Assembly (NCBI RefSeq): GCF_000621725.1
Contig: NZ_JHXM01000002.1
Span: 210,456 to 274,455, forward strand
Direction of reading: 5' to 3'
DNA length: 64,000 nt
From: Xylanibacter brevis ATCC 19188
Lineage (GTDB): Bacteria; Bacteroidota; Bacteroidia; Bacteroidales; Bacteroidaceae
A program made the position numbers and the translations under genes. The stretch's first letter is position 1, and every line of letters starts with the position of its first letter. Positions 16,642-26,010 of the stretch are shown here, piece after piece. The notes below the pieces were generated by a model. The model searched no databases. It was not told the DNA's origin and worked only from the letters and a program-made list of their open reading frames with translations.

Positions 16642-19600
16642 TTATCTCACAATTTTCTTTCCGTTGTAAATATAGAGCCCTTTGGCAGGGGCAGCTATGC
16701 GGCGTCCCATGAGGTCGTAGCACACCCCACGGGGTGCTGCAGCCTGGTGCTCGTGGATGCCATCGATGGTGTTGTTGTCTTGCAGCAGGCGCACGTTGTC
16801 GAGGTAGAGCAGCGTGTTGTTGGCTGCGCCGGCGCTGATTGATGACTTGTAGCCCATGGAGATGGTGACCTCTTGTGGCGCGGTCAGTTCGAAGTCGAAG
16901 CACAGCAGCTGCCATGAGGCGTTAGCAGATGGATAGCGGTAGTTGGTCTTGGTGCCAATCTTGACACCAGTCATCGAAGTGCAGGTGTTGTTGCCGCTGG
17001 TGGTGATGGTGGTACCATTATTGTTGGTCTGGTTCGGACACTCGTAGCGAGCATCCATTAGCAGACGGAACTTGCCCTTGGGCAGAACGACGGTCTGCGT
17101 GATGGCATTGGTACCCGCATCCCATGAGTTGAGCACCGTCAGCACACGGTTGCCACAAGCCGTATCGGCCATGGGGCGCGAACAGCGGGCGGTGTAGTTG
17201 CCTACCGAACTGGGGCTGGCGCAATACTGTGTGGTGCTGTAGGGCATGGAGTACATGCGACAGAAGTTGGAACCGCCGCTCAGCGCGTTGCCTGCCTTCC
17301 AGCCTTTGACGGGCAGGATGTTGGGCCACTTCGCATTGGTGGCTGCCACGGTGTTGGTGTAGCAGGGGTTATAGACGACACCATTCAGCGTGACGCTGCC
17401 ATCGGCTTTGCCATAGGTCTCGTCGGTCTCAAAGTTGCCATTCTCTAGAACGCTCTCCGTGATGTCTTCATAGCCTTGCGTAAGGTCTTCTTTTTCATCG
17501 GGAGCAGGAAACGTGGCACCTTCCTCGATCAGAAGGTCGCCTCCCACAATTGATGCTTTGACGGTGCCAGAAGTCTTGAAAGTCTTTTCCACAACGCCTT
17601 TTTCTGTGATAGCGCGAATGGTGTACTCACATTCGCAGTCCGCCATGCTTGTAAAGTAGGCTACGTTGGGATTATCTTTTTCCTGTATGGTTATCAGGCT
17701 TGGGTCGTCATAGTAGATCTTCACTACATCAATATGACTATGATTCTCTTCTAAGGCGAAGCTGTAAAAGTGTGACGGCACCGACAGAACGGGATAGCCC
17801 AATGGCGTTTCTATAGCAGACAGTTGGAACTGCTTGTCGCTGGCAAAGTTGGACAGGATGAAATAACCAGTGCTATCAGGGTCGAAAGCAAAGACGGCGT
17901 TCCATCCGTCGGGTGTTGTAATCGGTGTGAGACAGGAAGAGAGCTGTGAGGTGGTCTTCGCATCGGTGTTTGAGTAATAGACCACGGCACGACGGTCAAC
18001 CGTCTCGCCGCTCTTCACGCTTCTGCTGGTATTATTGTAGCAGGTGTAAAGCTTGGCCGTCATCACCGAATTGTTGTTGGCGCGTTCACCAAAAGCCATC
18101 TGTCCCTTGCCGCTGGTCACAATGCCTAATTGGTTGTCGATGTTCACCCAGGGTGTTGTCATCTTCTTCAGTGTGTTGCCGTCCAGTTCCTGTTCGCCTT
18201 CGGCTGTGTAGAAGGTGCGCTTGGTCTTTGTAAACTCATCCATGCTGATCGCCATGAGTCCGCCTTTCTCGGCAGTGATGGTGACAGGCGCATTGGCACG
18301 CACATAGTCCAGATAGATAACGGCATTGCCGGGGGTGGAATAGATGGCGAAACGATTGTTTAGTACACCATCGTTGGTGTTCAGCTCGCCGTTCATCACA
18401 TAGCTGTTGCCACGCAGGTCGTAGATGCCGCTCACCACAGGAGTGGCATTGGTCTTCTTGCCGCTCACGTCGTACCAGCCCAGGAAGTTACCGGTATTGT
18501 TGGCACGGAAAGGCACGATGAGGTTTGACTGTTCCAAAGCAGAGACGTGGGGCGCAATATAGCCCGTGTAGCTCTGCAGACCGGTGCTCCACGAGAAGGT
18601 GGTGAAACGCTGCGGGCTGGAAGCTCGGACAATGTTTTGTGAGGCAAAGACCTTCGCCTCGGCATATTCGCGGTTAAAGTCCTCCCAGCGTGTGGGGGTC
18701 AGATCGGCTGTAGAAAGAACCTCGTGCATCAGCCAGGTCATCATCACGCGGTGAGCCTCAACGCCCATGCGGCGTGCACCTACGTCGGGGCGCAGCAGCC
18801 ACTGACCGTCGGTGGTGGTCTGCTGGCGTGACTTGATCATCTGGTAGGCACGGTCTTCGAGCATCAGGGCGTGGGGATCGCGCAGGAAACAGGCATTGGT
18901 GGAGTAGGAGGTGATCTGGTCGTAGAGGAACAGGCTCCAGTCGTTGCCGTTAGGCATGGCCAGTTCGCCGTCGCTCAGGGCCAACCAGTAGAGCACTTCG
19001 CTCATCACCTTGTCGTTGTTGTGCATCAGGGCGTTGGTCTGCCATTTCTCCTCACCATAGAGTCCCTGCTGGAATAGCTTTAGCGCCAAAGCCGCTTCGC
19101 CCAGTTCTTGGATGACCACGTTCTGGTAGGAGGTGTGGAAGTAGTTATGGTTCTGCAGCGTGTAGTCGTCATACAGGTTCTTGCCTTTATAGAGATCCAT
19201 CACGCGCTTCTGGTCGTAGTCGGGGTCTATCACGGTTTGGTCGGTAGCGTCGTCTTTCTGTGAATAGCTGTTGATGGCAAACTCGCGCAGGCGCTGGAAC
19301 CAGCGGGGGGCCAGCTCATCGTTAGGAAACAGGCCCAGCGTGGCTGCCAGCACGTCGGCCTCCCAACCGTTCTCCTCGGCTTTGGTGTCGCCATTGTAGC
19401 CGGTGGGGATGTTGCGGCCCAACTCATAGTTGCACTCGGCTTTCAACAGATTATAGACGTAGCCTTTCTGGTCGTTGGTCAGCTTGTCCCACTGGAAGAA
19501 GGCTGAGTAGGCTACAGACATAGCCCATAGCGAACTCTCCCACACGGCATCGCTTGTGGAGACGGACCCCCAGTATTTGTTGCCGGCACACACCTTCAAC

Positions 19601-19974
19601 TTGTTGGCCTTGTGCGTAGAGTAGGCAAACACCAGGCTCTTCATGGCCATGGTTTCCAGGTCGTCCCACGTCACGTTGGCAGGGAGTGTCACCTGGTCTT
19701 TGCCATACTTCACCAGAAAGGCGCAAATCATTGATAGGTCGGCATTGGGGCGCACACCGCGCTCGTCGTTGCCCATCGTGTTCTCGCCCTTGAAACAGCC
19801 ACACACCTCGTTGAGGCTGTTGGGGGCTGCACAGTCCTGGAAGTCGTTCTTAAGATAAGTTGAAAAGTTAGCCAACATCTGCATCAAGTCGGCCTTCATG
19901 GCTTGTTCTGCATTTTGTGCCATAGCATTTAGTGCCACAGCAAGCCACATGGTTAAGAGCAGTATTTTCTTCAT
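16642..19974 (-). CDS. Large secreted protein with alpha/alpha-toroid-like N-terminal half and C-terminal tag
   Basis: The 1110-residue product has a signal peptide (about 1-19). Residues 20-450 are helix rich with repeated aromatic stretches such as AVWESSLWAMSVAYSAF, HNYFHTSYQNV and QWLLRPDVGARRMGVEAHR, a layout seen in (alpha/alpha)-toroid polysaccharide lyases and hydrolases. Residues 460-800 look like a beta-sandwich of the type that follows the toroid in lyases. Residues 850-1060 form another beta module, perhaps carbohydrate binding. The end (VCYDLMGRRIAAPAKGLYIY..GKK) is the tag shared with other secreted proteins here. I do not recognise the exact family, so polysaccharide lyase is an inference; a hydrolase is as possible. 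Confidence 0.7.
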   Translation of the reverse strand: MKKILLLTMWLAVALNAMAQNAEQAMKADLMQMLANFSTYLKNDFQDCAAPNSLNEVCGCFKGENTMGNDERGVRPNADLSMICAFLVKYGKDQVTLPANVTWDDLETMAMKSLVFAYSTHKANKLKVCAGNKYWGSVSTSDAVWESSLWAMSVAYSAFFQWDKLTNDQKGYVYNLLKAECNYELGRNIPTGYNGDTKAEENGWEADVLAATLGLFPNDELAPRWFQRLREFAINSYSQKDDATDQTVIDPDYDQKRVMDLYKGKNLYDDYTLQNHNYFHTSYQNVVIQELGEAALALKLFQQGLYGEEKWQTNALMHNNDKVMSEVLYWLALSDGELAMPNGNDWSLFLYDQITSYSTNACFLRDPHALMLEDRAYQMIKSRQQTTTDGQWLLRPDVGARRMGVEAHRVMMTWLMHEVLSTADLTPTRWEDFNREYAEAKVFASQNIVRASSPQRFTTFSWSTGLQSYTGYIAPHVSALEQSNLIVPFRANNTGNFLGWYDVSGKKTNATPVVSGIYDLRGNSYVMNGELNTNDGVLNNRFAIYSTPGNAVIYLDYVRANAPVTITAEKGGLMAISMDEFTKTKRTFYTAEGEQELDGNTLKKMTTPWVNIDNQLGIVTSGKGQMAFGERANNNSVMTAKLYTCYNNTSRSVKSGETVDRRAVVYYSNTDAKTTSQLSSCLTPITTPDGWNAVFAFDPDSTGYFILSNFASDKQFQLSAIETPLGYPVLSVPSHFYSFALEENHSHIDVVKIYYDDPSLITIQEKDNPNVAYFTSMADCECEYTIRAITEKGVVEKTFKTSGTVKASIVGGDLLIEEGATFPAPDEKEDLTQGYEDITESVLENGNFETDETYGKADGSVTLNGVVYNPCYTNTVAATNAKWPNILPVKGWKAGNALSGGSNFCRMYSMPYSTTQYCASPSSVGNYTARCSRPMADTACGNRVLTVLNSWDAGTNAITQTVVLPKGKFRLLMDARYECPNQTNNNGTTITTSGNNTCTSMTGVKIGTKTNYRYPSANASWQLLCFDFELTAPQEVTISMGYKSSISAGAANNTLLYLDNVRLLQDNNTIDGIHEHQAAAPRGVCYDLMGRRIAAPAKGLYIYNGKKIVR

Positions 19975-20005
19975 TGTTAGTATTTAGTTATTTGTTTTCG
20001 GGCTA

Positions 20006-20013
20006 CAAAAATA
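20006..20013 (-). promoter_or_regulatory. -7 box before the 1110-residue secreted protein
   Basis: The minus strand reads TATTTTTG, 31 bp before the ATG at 19974. No clear -33 TTG. It lies back to back with the promoter of the subtilase gene. Confidence 0.5.
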
Positions 20014-20052
20014 CAGAATTTTTTTGAAAGAGCGTAAAAGAAGGGGCGCCTT

Positions 20053-20084
20053 TTGTGTGGTTTTTGAATTTTTTGTTATCTTTG
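20053..20084 (+). promoter_or_regulatory. Promoter of the 20-kb subtilase
   Basis: TTG at 20053-20055, 21 bp, TATCTTTG at 20077-20084. The first in-frame ATGs (20093 and 20099) come only 9-15 bp after this box, so the transcript would be leaderless or nearly so. Confidence 0.7.
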
Positions 20085-20098
20085 CCGCAGTTATGATA

Positions 20099-22258
20099 AT
20101 GAAAAGACGTTTTATAACGTTGATGTTCATGGGCTTAGCGTTGGTGGCAATGGCAGCCCAACGGGCACGGTTAGGTAAACTGTCGCCAATGTTGCGACGG
20201 GCGGTGAGGACTGCAGTGGTTTCACCGCAACGGGTCTGTGCTTTTGTGAAGGTGACGGCAGGCGGACAAGCTGCGTTGCAGGCGCACGGTTGTCAGGTGC
20301 TGTTGCGGAAAGGACAACTCTACATCGTGGATATGCCGTTGAATCAGTTGGCTGCACTGTCGTTGGATCCGCGCATCGTGCGCATCGAAGCCAATCGCAC
20401 CGCGCAGGTGCTGACCGACTCAATGGCTGTACACCTGAATGCAGTGCCAGTGTACGAGGGACTTGGACTGCCGCAGGCTTTCACCGGCGAGGGCGTTACA
20501 GTGGGCGTGATGGATATTGGTTTTGACTTGACTCACCCCAACTTCTATAGTCGCGATATGTCCAGATATCGCATCCGAGCGTTCTGGGATATGCTGTCGC
20601 GCGACACGGTGGGAAGTGCTTTCCCCGTTGGGCGCGACTATACGGAATCCACAGATATCAAGGCGCTGGGATGCTCTACCGATGGACACGACATGACACA
20701 TGGTACCCATACGCTGGGCATTGCTGCAGGCGGTGGATACGATACGAAATACCGAGGTATGGCGCTCGATGCCGACATCTGTCTGGTGGCCAACGCGGTG
20801 AGCGATAATGCGGTCTATGTGGACTCTGCCGACTATTATAAATATACGTTTGCCACCGATGCACTGGGATTCAAGTACCTTTTCGATCAGGCCGAACGTC
20901 TGCACCAGCCATGTGTCATCTCGTTTAGTGAGGGCAGCAGCGAGGACTTCTACGGCTACGACCAGTTGTACTACGAGATGCTGGACAGTCTGGTGGGGCC
21001 AGGACGTATCCTGGTGGCATCAGCGGGTAATAAAGGACATGTGAAGACATGGTTTCGCAAGCCTTATGGCGAACTGTCGGATGGTGCTTTCATGTCGTCG
21101 AGTGGGAGTGAGGCGGCCTTCACGCTGAAGTCGCCCGATGACTTCGTGGTGCGGATGGTGCTGTATGGCGCCCGCAACGACACGGTGCTGGTGGACAGCC
21201 GACTGGTGACGGAACAGCCCGACAGCATGATGCAGATGGCGCTGCGACATGAGGACGACATCTATCTGTTTGACGTGAGTGCTTATGCTTCGTGCTACGA
21301 TGCACAGGACGTGTGCTACGATGTGGTGGTGAGCAATGAGCGTGGCGTGGGGAAGACAGTGCCTTTCTCGGTGGAGATCGTGGGACGCGAAGCGGAGGTG
21401 GATTTCTGGAATATGAAAGGCACTCTGACGGTGAATGGGCAGAACCCCCAACTGGTAGCTGGCGAGCAGACGCACAACGTCCATTCGCCTTCGTCGGCAC
21501 CGTGCGTCATCAGCGTGGGTGCCACCAGCTATCGGGACAGCATTGAGAACTATCAAGGCGTGTGGAAGGCGTATTGGCATGCTCCTGAAGGCATGCGAGT
21601 GCCGTTCTCTTCGGTGGGACCAACGATGGACGGACGCCTCAAGCCCGACGTGATGGCGCCAGGCAATAACATCATTTCGTCGTATAGTAGTTGGTATTTG
21701 GAGAAACATCCCGACGCTTCTGATGTGAAATGGGACGTAGCTCATTTTGATTTTGACGGGCGTACCTATGCCTGGAATTCCAATAGCGGCACGTCTATGG
21801 CCTGCCCGGCAGTGGCTGGCGCCATCGCACTGTGGCTTCAGGCCAAGCCCACACTGACACCTGCCGAGGTGAAGGAGGTGCTGGCTCACACCTGTCGTCA
21901 GCCCGATGCCACCTTGACGTATCCTAATAATGAATATGGATATGGTGAGATAGACGTCTATCGCGGACTGCTCTATCTGCTCTGTGCGGATAAGATTAAA
22001 GAGGTATCTGAAAAACAGACGCATGCCACCGTCAGATTATCTGCCGATGGCATGCTTCATGTGCGTTTGTCGCAGTCCTTAGAGAAACCAGCTGTTCTTC
22101 GTCTGTTCTCGCTTAATGGTACGGTGATTTATTCCTCTTCGTTGTCTGTAGGTCAATCGTCTTATTCTTTCCCTCTGCCTCGTTTGACTTCAGGTGTCTA
22201 TGTTGTTCAACTTGACGGTTCGCCTTCCGTCAGTGGGTCAACGCTTGTCCGACGTTAA
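20099..22258 (+). CDS. Secreted subtilisin-family (S8) serine peptidase with sorting-type tail
   Basis: I start at 20099 (MKRRFITLMFMGLALVAMAAQ, a signal peptide); longer frames begin upstream of the promoter. A propeptide-like region (about 25-105) precedes the S8 domain, which shows all three catalytic blocks: GVMDIGFDLTHP (Asp), HGTHTLGIAAGG (His) and NSGTSMACPAVAG (Ser), plus the oxyanion Asn in VASAGNKG. A long insert of about 170 residues between the Asn and Ser blocks probably forms a beta-sandwich. The last 75 residues (PAVLRLFSLNGTV...SGVYVVQL) look like a type IX-style C-terminal sorting domain. The 719-residue enzyme should be secreted and proteolytic. Its stop codon overlaps that of the convergent fucosidase gene. 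Confidence 0.9.
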   Translation: MKRRFITLMFMGLALVAMAAQRARLGKLSPMLRRAVRTAVVSPQRVCAFVKVTAGGQAALQAHGCQVLLRKGQLYIVDMPLNQLAALSLDPRIVRIEANRTAQVLTDSMAVHLNAVPVYEGLGLPQAFTGEGVTVGVMDIGFDLTHPNFYSRDMSRYRIRAFWDMLSRDTVGSAFPVGRDYTESTDIKALGCSTDGHDMTHGTHTLGIAAGGGYDTKYRGMALDADICLVANAVSDNAVYVDSADYYKYTFATDALGFKYLFDQAERLHQPCVISFSEGSSEDFYGYDQLYYEMLDSLVGPGRILVASAGNKGHVKTWFRKPYGELSDGAFMSSSGSEAAFTLKSPDDFVVRMVLYGARNDTVLVDSRLVTEQPDSMMQMALRHEDDIYLFDVSAYASCYDAQDVCYDVVVSNERGVGKTVPFSVEIVGREAEVDFWNMKGTLTVNGQNPQLVAGEQTHNVHSPSSAPCVISVGATSYRDSIENYQGVWKAYWHAPEGMRVPFSSVGPTMDGRLKPDVMAPGNNIISSYSSWYLEKHPDASDVKWDVAHFDFDGRTYAWNSNSGTSMACPAVAGAIALWLQAKPTLTPAEVKEVLAHTCRQPDATLTYPNNEYGYGEIDVYRGLLYLLCADKIKEVSEKQTHATVRLSADGMLHVRLSQSLEKPAVLRLFSLNGTVIYSSSLSVGQSSYSFPLPRLTSGVYVVQLDGSPSVSGSTLVRR

Positions 22259-25200
22259 CGAACAATCTTTTTACCGTTAACAATATTGAGACCTTTCCTT
22301 AGTGACATCATACGACGACCATTCAAGTCGTAAATCAGACTGTGAGCATCAGTACCCTTTTCCAGTGTGTTGATGGCGTCAGTCTCTCCACCTTGCTCCT
22401 GACCTTTCTCACTGCCAAGATATTCCAGTGTGAAGTGGTCGAACTTACAGTCGTTACTGGTGTATCCCTCCAGTTTTACGCCTATGTTCAAGGTGCCGTC
22501 TTCTACATTTGTTACCACGCTTGCAGCATCGTTCTTAAGAACGGTCATGTCGGCTTTGTCCTCATTGGCAAAGATGAAAGCACCTTGGTGAATGACACTG
22601 GCACTTGTGCGTACGGCAAAACGGTACTTTCCCTTAGGTAAACCTGCTATTTGCTGAGAGATACTGCGATTGGTCAGATTGCCGGAGCTCTGCCACTTGT
22701 TGAAATAGCTGGCACCAACCTTTGCAGGAAGGTAGTTGCTGTACTCACACTCGAAGGCATCGTCCTGCGAGAGTGTCCAGCCTACAGGTTGCTTGGCGTG
22801 AAAATTGTTATATCGGGTTGCGTCTGCGTTGGTGATGACATATGAGATGTCAATGGGATTTTCTTCTGAGGCTTTATCAATATTCTCTACGACAGAGACA
22901 TACTGTCCGCGGTTGATGGTATAGAGATCGTAGTATCCGATGTTGTCACCAGTGGTATTGCCCGCAATCTCATCGGTGCCATCCCAACGGCCAATGTTGC
23001 CGCCGCCTTTGTTGTTGGTCAGCGTCCATCCTTTTTCTGCGTTGTAGGCAGCTGATACATAACAACGGTCAGTCCAGCCTTCACCATTGTTTTCTGTGCG
23101 AAAGTTCCAAGGGGTATCATCGAAAGAGTGTAGGCAGTTGTCGGCATCGCCAGCGCTGGTAAGGGTGAGCCATTTGGCAGACTCGCCTTTGGCACCAGAA
23201 TAATTGTCGGCATTGAAGGCGTCAAGAATCCACAGTGCATCCTTGTTTCCTTCGGGGTTTACACCTTGCTGATACCACATGGTCTTGTTCTTGGTGCCCT
23301 GCTGATTGCCAGCCCCCAGTGTGATGGTGGCATCGGAAGCGTGATCGTAGAGTGCGAAGAAACACTGGCTTACATCTTCAGGCAGTGCTGTCAGCTTCTG
23401 CCATCCGTTAGCCTCAGAGTGGATGTCGCCCATCTCCTTTGGCTTGAGCAGTTCCAAACGCTCTGCGCGAAACTCCTGTGTGCCAGAACCATTCAGCAAG
23501 TTGGACTGAAAACCGATGTAAACCTCTGCTTCCTCGTCGAGCTGGAAGTAGAGTCCCTGTACTTTCATGTCGCCTGTACAGTTGTTGATACCGTAGTAGG
23601 CTAATGACTTAGTGGGAATCTCATGGGTGCTGCAGAGGCTCTTGCTCACAAACATATATGCCTGCTGACTCATATTATAAGTGGTGTTATAGGCTGCTCC
23701 GAAGTAATACTTTCCTGCGGGCAGCGTGATCTTGCGGTAGATGCGCGCATTGGAAAGGTCGCCACTGGTGTTATTACCGGCATCGTTCCATACACCCAAC
23801 ATCAGAGCTTCATTACCAGAATACTTGTCCAGTCCTTGTTTTGTTCCATCATTGCCATTGGGGATGTTGAAGTTCTCTACTGTCCAGTTCTGAGGCGCAC
23901 CAAAACGACTGCTGCCACCTGCGGAGCGAGTGAAGTTGGATGCCTCTGTGAGATATTGGATAGTCACATTTTCATCGACCACACCATTGAAGGCACCACC
24001 TTTGTTCAGACCATCGTTGGCAAATGAGCGATAGGCGGCGGTAAGTGTTTCGCGAGCAGCATTCGCTTCATCATCGCTAACTGTGGAAGGAACGTTCTTG
24101 GCTTTCTCGATGGCAGTCTTTAAGGCATTAAGTTTGGCAACATTGAATTTGCCTGTATTGTATGGATGTGCCTGTTCCGACAACCCATTGATGGCTGATT
24201 CCAGTTTCTCTATAACCGACTGCAGCACCTCGTGGGTGCTGCGTGTGTCGTTTTTGAAAGTGATGCGGAAGACCGGTGCTATCGTGTTGGGCTTCGTGGA
24301 AGGAACCATGATGGTTAGTCCGTCGATACCCTGTGTGAACTCTACGTCTCCGCCTCCTAGCAAGGTGACTTTCTCAACTTCGCCACTGTATGACGTCTCT
24401 GCTATTGAGAAAGCCTTGAGGTTGAAGGCACCGGCCTCAGGCCATGCCATGATGGTGGCATAGACAACACCGTCCTTCTCTACATAGCGAACATCCTGTG
24501 CGGAATATGCCTGTCCCTCGTTGAAACCCTGGGCATTCATGGGATTGGCAGCTTCAGCCAGAGGTCCTTCGCCAAAGGTCTTCCATGGACGAGTACCGTA
24601 AATGGACTCGCTATTCACATCCATCCAAGCCTTGATGTCGGCCAGAACGGTGCGCTCTTTGTCGTCAATAGTGCCATTGCCCTTGACGGGGATGGAGAGC
24701 AACAGGTTGCCATTCTTTGAAACCACATCGATGAGCATGCGGATGACGGTGGCACCACTCTTGTAGCCATTACGATTGTACACGTTCTGGTCGTAGTGCC
24801 ACTGACCGATACAGGTGCATGTCTGCCAGTAGGTATCTTGAGGACGGTCGGGAATACCTCGTTCTACGTCCCACATCATGTAGTTCTTCTGCTCCTTGGT
24901 CAGTTGCTTGCCTGTGACCACAACCTCGGCCTTGCCCTGGTGCAGAGCAGCGCTGTGGTTATAGTAGTGCTGCAGGATGTTCTGTCCGATGTTGTCATCG
25001 CATCCATAGAATGGCATCGCGGTGTCGTCGAAATAGATCATGTCGGGATTGTAGTCGTTGATGAGCTCCAATACACGATTCTGAAACTTCTTTTTGTAGG
25101 CTTCAGAGGGCAGAGAAGCACCATTGCCCCAGTCCCATTGGCTGTGAATGGTTCCACTGTTTTCCCATCCTGTGGAATGAGCATGATCCTGTGCATAAAG

Positions 25201-25836
25201 CTCTTGCGGGTCGAGTCCTTCCCACCATTTGCCCGTGCCATCGGCTTTTGTGAGGTTGCCGTCATACTTCTGTGATGGTTCCAGCCAGGTCCAAGCATGT
25301 GAAGCATGAATAGATACGCCCAATGGCAGACCGGCTTTCTGACAAGCTTCGCTCCATCCCTTGATCAGGTCTTTCTTTGGACCTACATTGACAGAGTTCC
25401 ACTCCTGATAAGGTGAGTTCCATAGGTCGAAATTGTCGTGGTGGTTGCCCAGTGCCATGAAGTAGCGCGCGCCCACACTCTTATATAAGTTGACCAGTTC
25501 CTCGGGATTCCATTGGTCTGCTTTCCATGCATTGCAGAGCTCTTTCAGACCAAATTCACGTGGATTGCCAAAATGTCCCACGTGATAATTGTATTGTCCG
25601 CTGCCCTCATAATACATGAAACGAGCATACCAGTCGCCGTCTTCTGCCTGACACTGCGGTCCCCAGTGAGCCCAGATACCAAACTTGGCATCCTTAAACC
25701 ATTCGGGACATTCCCATTGTGACAAACTTTCCCAAGATGAATCGAAGGTTCCTTGTTTCACTGCCACATCGCCTTCCTGGGCACTCATGCCCATAGCTGC
25801 TATCGTCAGCAATGCGGTCGTTAATGCTTTTTTCAT
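22255..25836 (-). CDS. Multidomain alpha-L-fucosidase, glycoside hydrolase family 29
   Basis: The 1193-residue product has a signal peptide (about 1-19) and an N-terminal GH29 barrel (about 35-400) with FGIWAHWGP, GNHHDNFDLWNS and the nucleophile region YNPDMIYFDD (Asp270). A beta domain follows to about 520, then a helical FIVAR-like spacer (about 525-600), two beta-sandwich modules that could bind carbohydrate, and the tag IYDLNGRRMMSLRKGLNIVN at the end. GH29 enzymes release alpha-linked fucose from host glycans or plant xyloglucan. Most GH29 proteins are half this size, so the extra modules are notable. The divergent AraC-type gene is a likely regulator. Family call is firm; the module identities are inference. 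Confidence 0.9.
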   Translation of the reverse strand: MKKALTTALLTIAAMGMSAQEGDVAVKQGTFDSSWESLSQWECPEWFKDAKFGIWAHWGPQCQAEDGDWYARFMYYEGSGQYNYHVGHFGNPREFGLKELCNAWKADQWNPEELVNLYKSVGARYFMALGNHHDNFDLWNSPYQEWNSVNVGPKKDLIKGWSEACQKAGLPLGVSIHASHAWTWLEPSQKYDGNLTKADGTGKWWEGLDPQELYAQDHAHSTGWENSGTIHSQWDWGNGASLPSEAYKKKFQNRVLELINDYNPDMIYFDDTAMPFYGCDDNIGQNILQHYYNHSAALHQGKAEVVVTGKQLTKEQKNYMMWDVERGIPDRPQDTYWQTCTCIGQWHYDQNVYNRNGYKSGATVIRMLIDVVSKNGNLLLSIPVKGNGTIDDKERTVLADIKAWMDVNSESIYGTRPWKTFGEGPLAEAANPMNAQGFNEGQAYSAQDVRYVEKDGVVYATIMAWPEAGAFNLKAFSIAETSYSGEVEKVTLLGGGDVEFTQGIDGLTIMVPSTKPNTIAPVFRITFKNDTRSTHEVLQSVIEKLESAINGLSEQAHPYNTGKFNVAKLNALKTAIEKAKNVPSTVSDDEANAARETLTAAYRSFANDGLNKGGAFNGVVDENVTIQYLTEASNFTRSAGGSSRFGAPQNWTVENFNIPNGNDGTKQGLDKYSGNEALMLGVWNDAGNNTSGDLSNARIYRKITLPAGKYYFGAAYNTTYNMSQQAYMFVSKSLCSTHEIPTKSLAYYGINNCTGDMKVQGLYFQLDEEAEVYIGFQSNLLNGSGTQEFRAERLELLKPKEMGDIHSEANGWQKLTALPEDVSQCFFALYDHASDATITLGAGNQQGTKNKTMWYQQGVNPEGNKDALWILDAFNADNYSGAKGESAKWLTLTSAGDADNCLHSFDDTPWNFRTENNGEGWTDRCYVSAAYNAEKGWTLTNNKGGGNIGRWDGTDEIAGNTTGDNIGYYDLYTINRGQYVSVVENIDKASEENPIDISYVITNADATRYNNFHAKQPVGWTLSQDDAFECEYSNYLPAKVGASYFNKWQSSGNLTNRSISQQIAGLPKGKYRFAVRTSASVIHQGAFIFANEDKADMTVLKNDAASVVTNVEDGTLNIGVKLEGYTSNDCKFDHFTLEYLGSEKGQEQGGETDAINTLEKGTDAHSLIYDLNGRRMMSLRKGLNIVNGKKIVR

Positions 25837-25872
25837 TTGTAGTATAAATTGTTAGTGATTGGTTTCTGCGTG

Positions 25873-25880
25873 CAAAAATA
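25873..25880 (-). promoter_or_regulatory. -7 box of the fucosidase gene
   Basis: The minus strand reads TATTTTTG, 36 bp before the ATG. No good -33 box is visible, consistent with a need for the adjacent AraC-type activator. Confidence 0.5.
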
Positions 25881-25997
25881 GTAAAAAATAATAAATGTGG
25901 GTGTCATAATATTGCTTTGTGATAGGACAAAATGAATAAATGTTAATATAGTCCTATAAATAATTCGATAGTTATAGCACAATTGACAGATAATACT

Positions 25998-26005
25998 TAT
26001 CTTTG
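25998..26005 (+). promoter_or_regulatory. -7 box of the AraC-type regulator
   Basis: TATCTTTG followed only 5 bp later by ATGATG at 26011. The mRNA would have almost no leader. A -33 TTG at the correct distance is not seen; TTG at 25983 is too close. Confidence 0.55.
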
Positions 26006-26010
26006 CAAAT

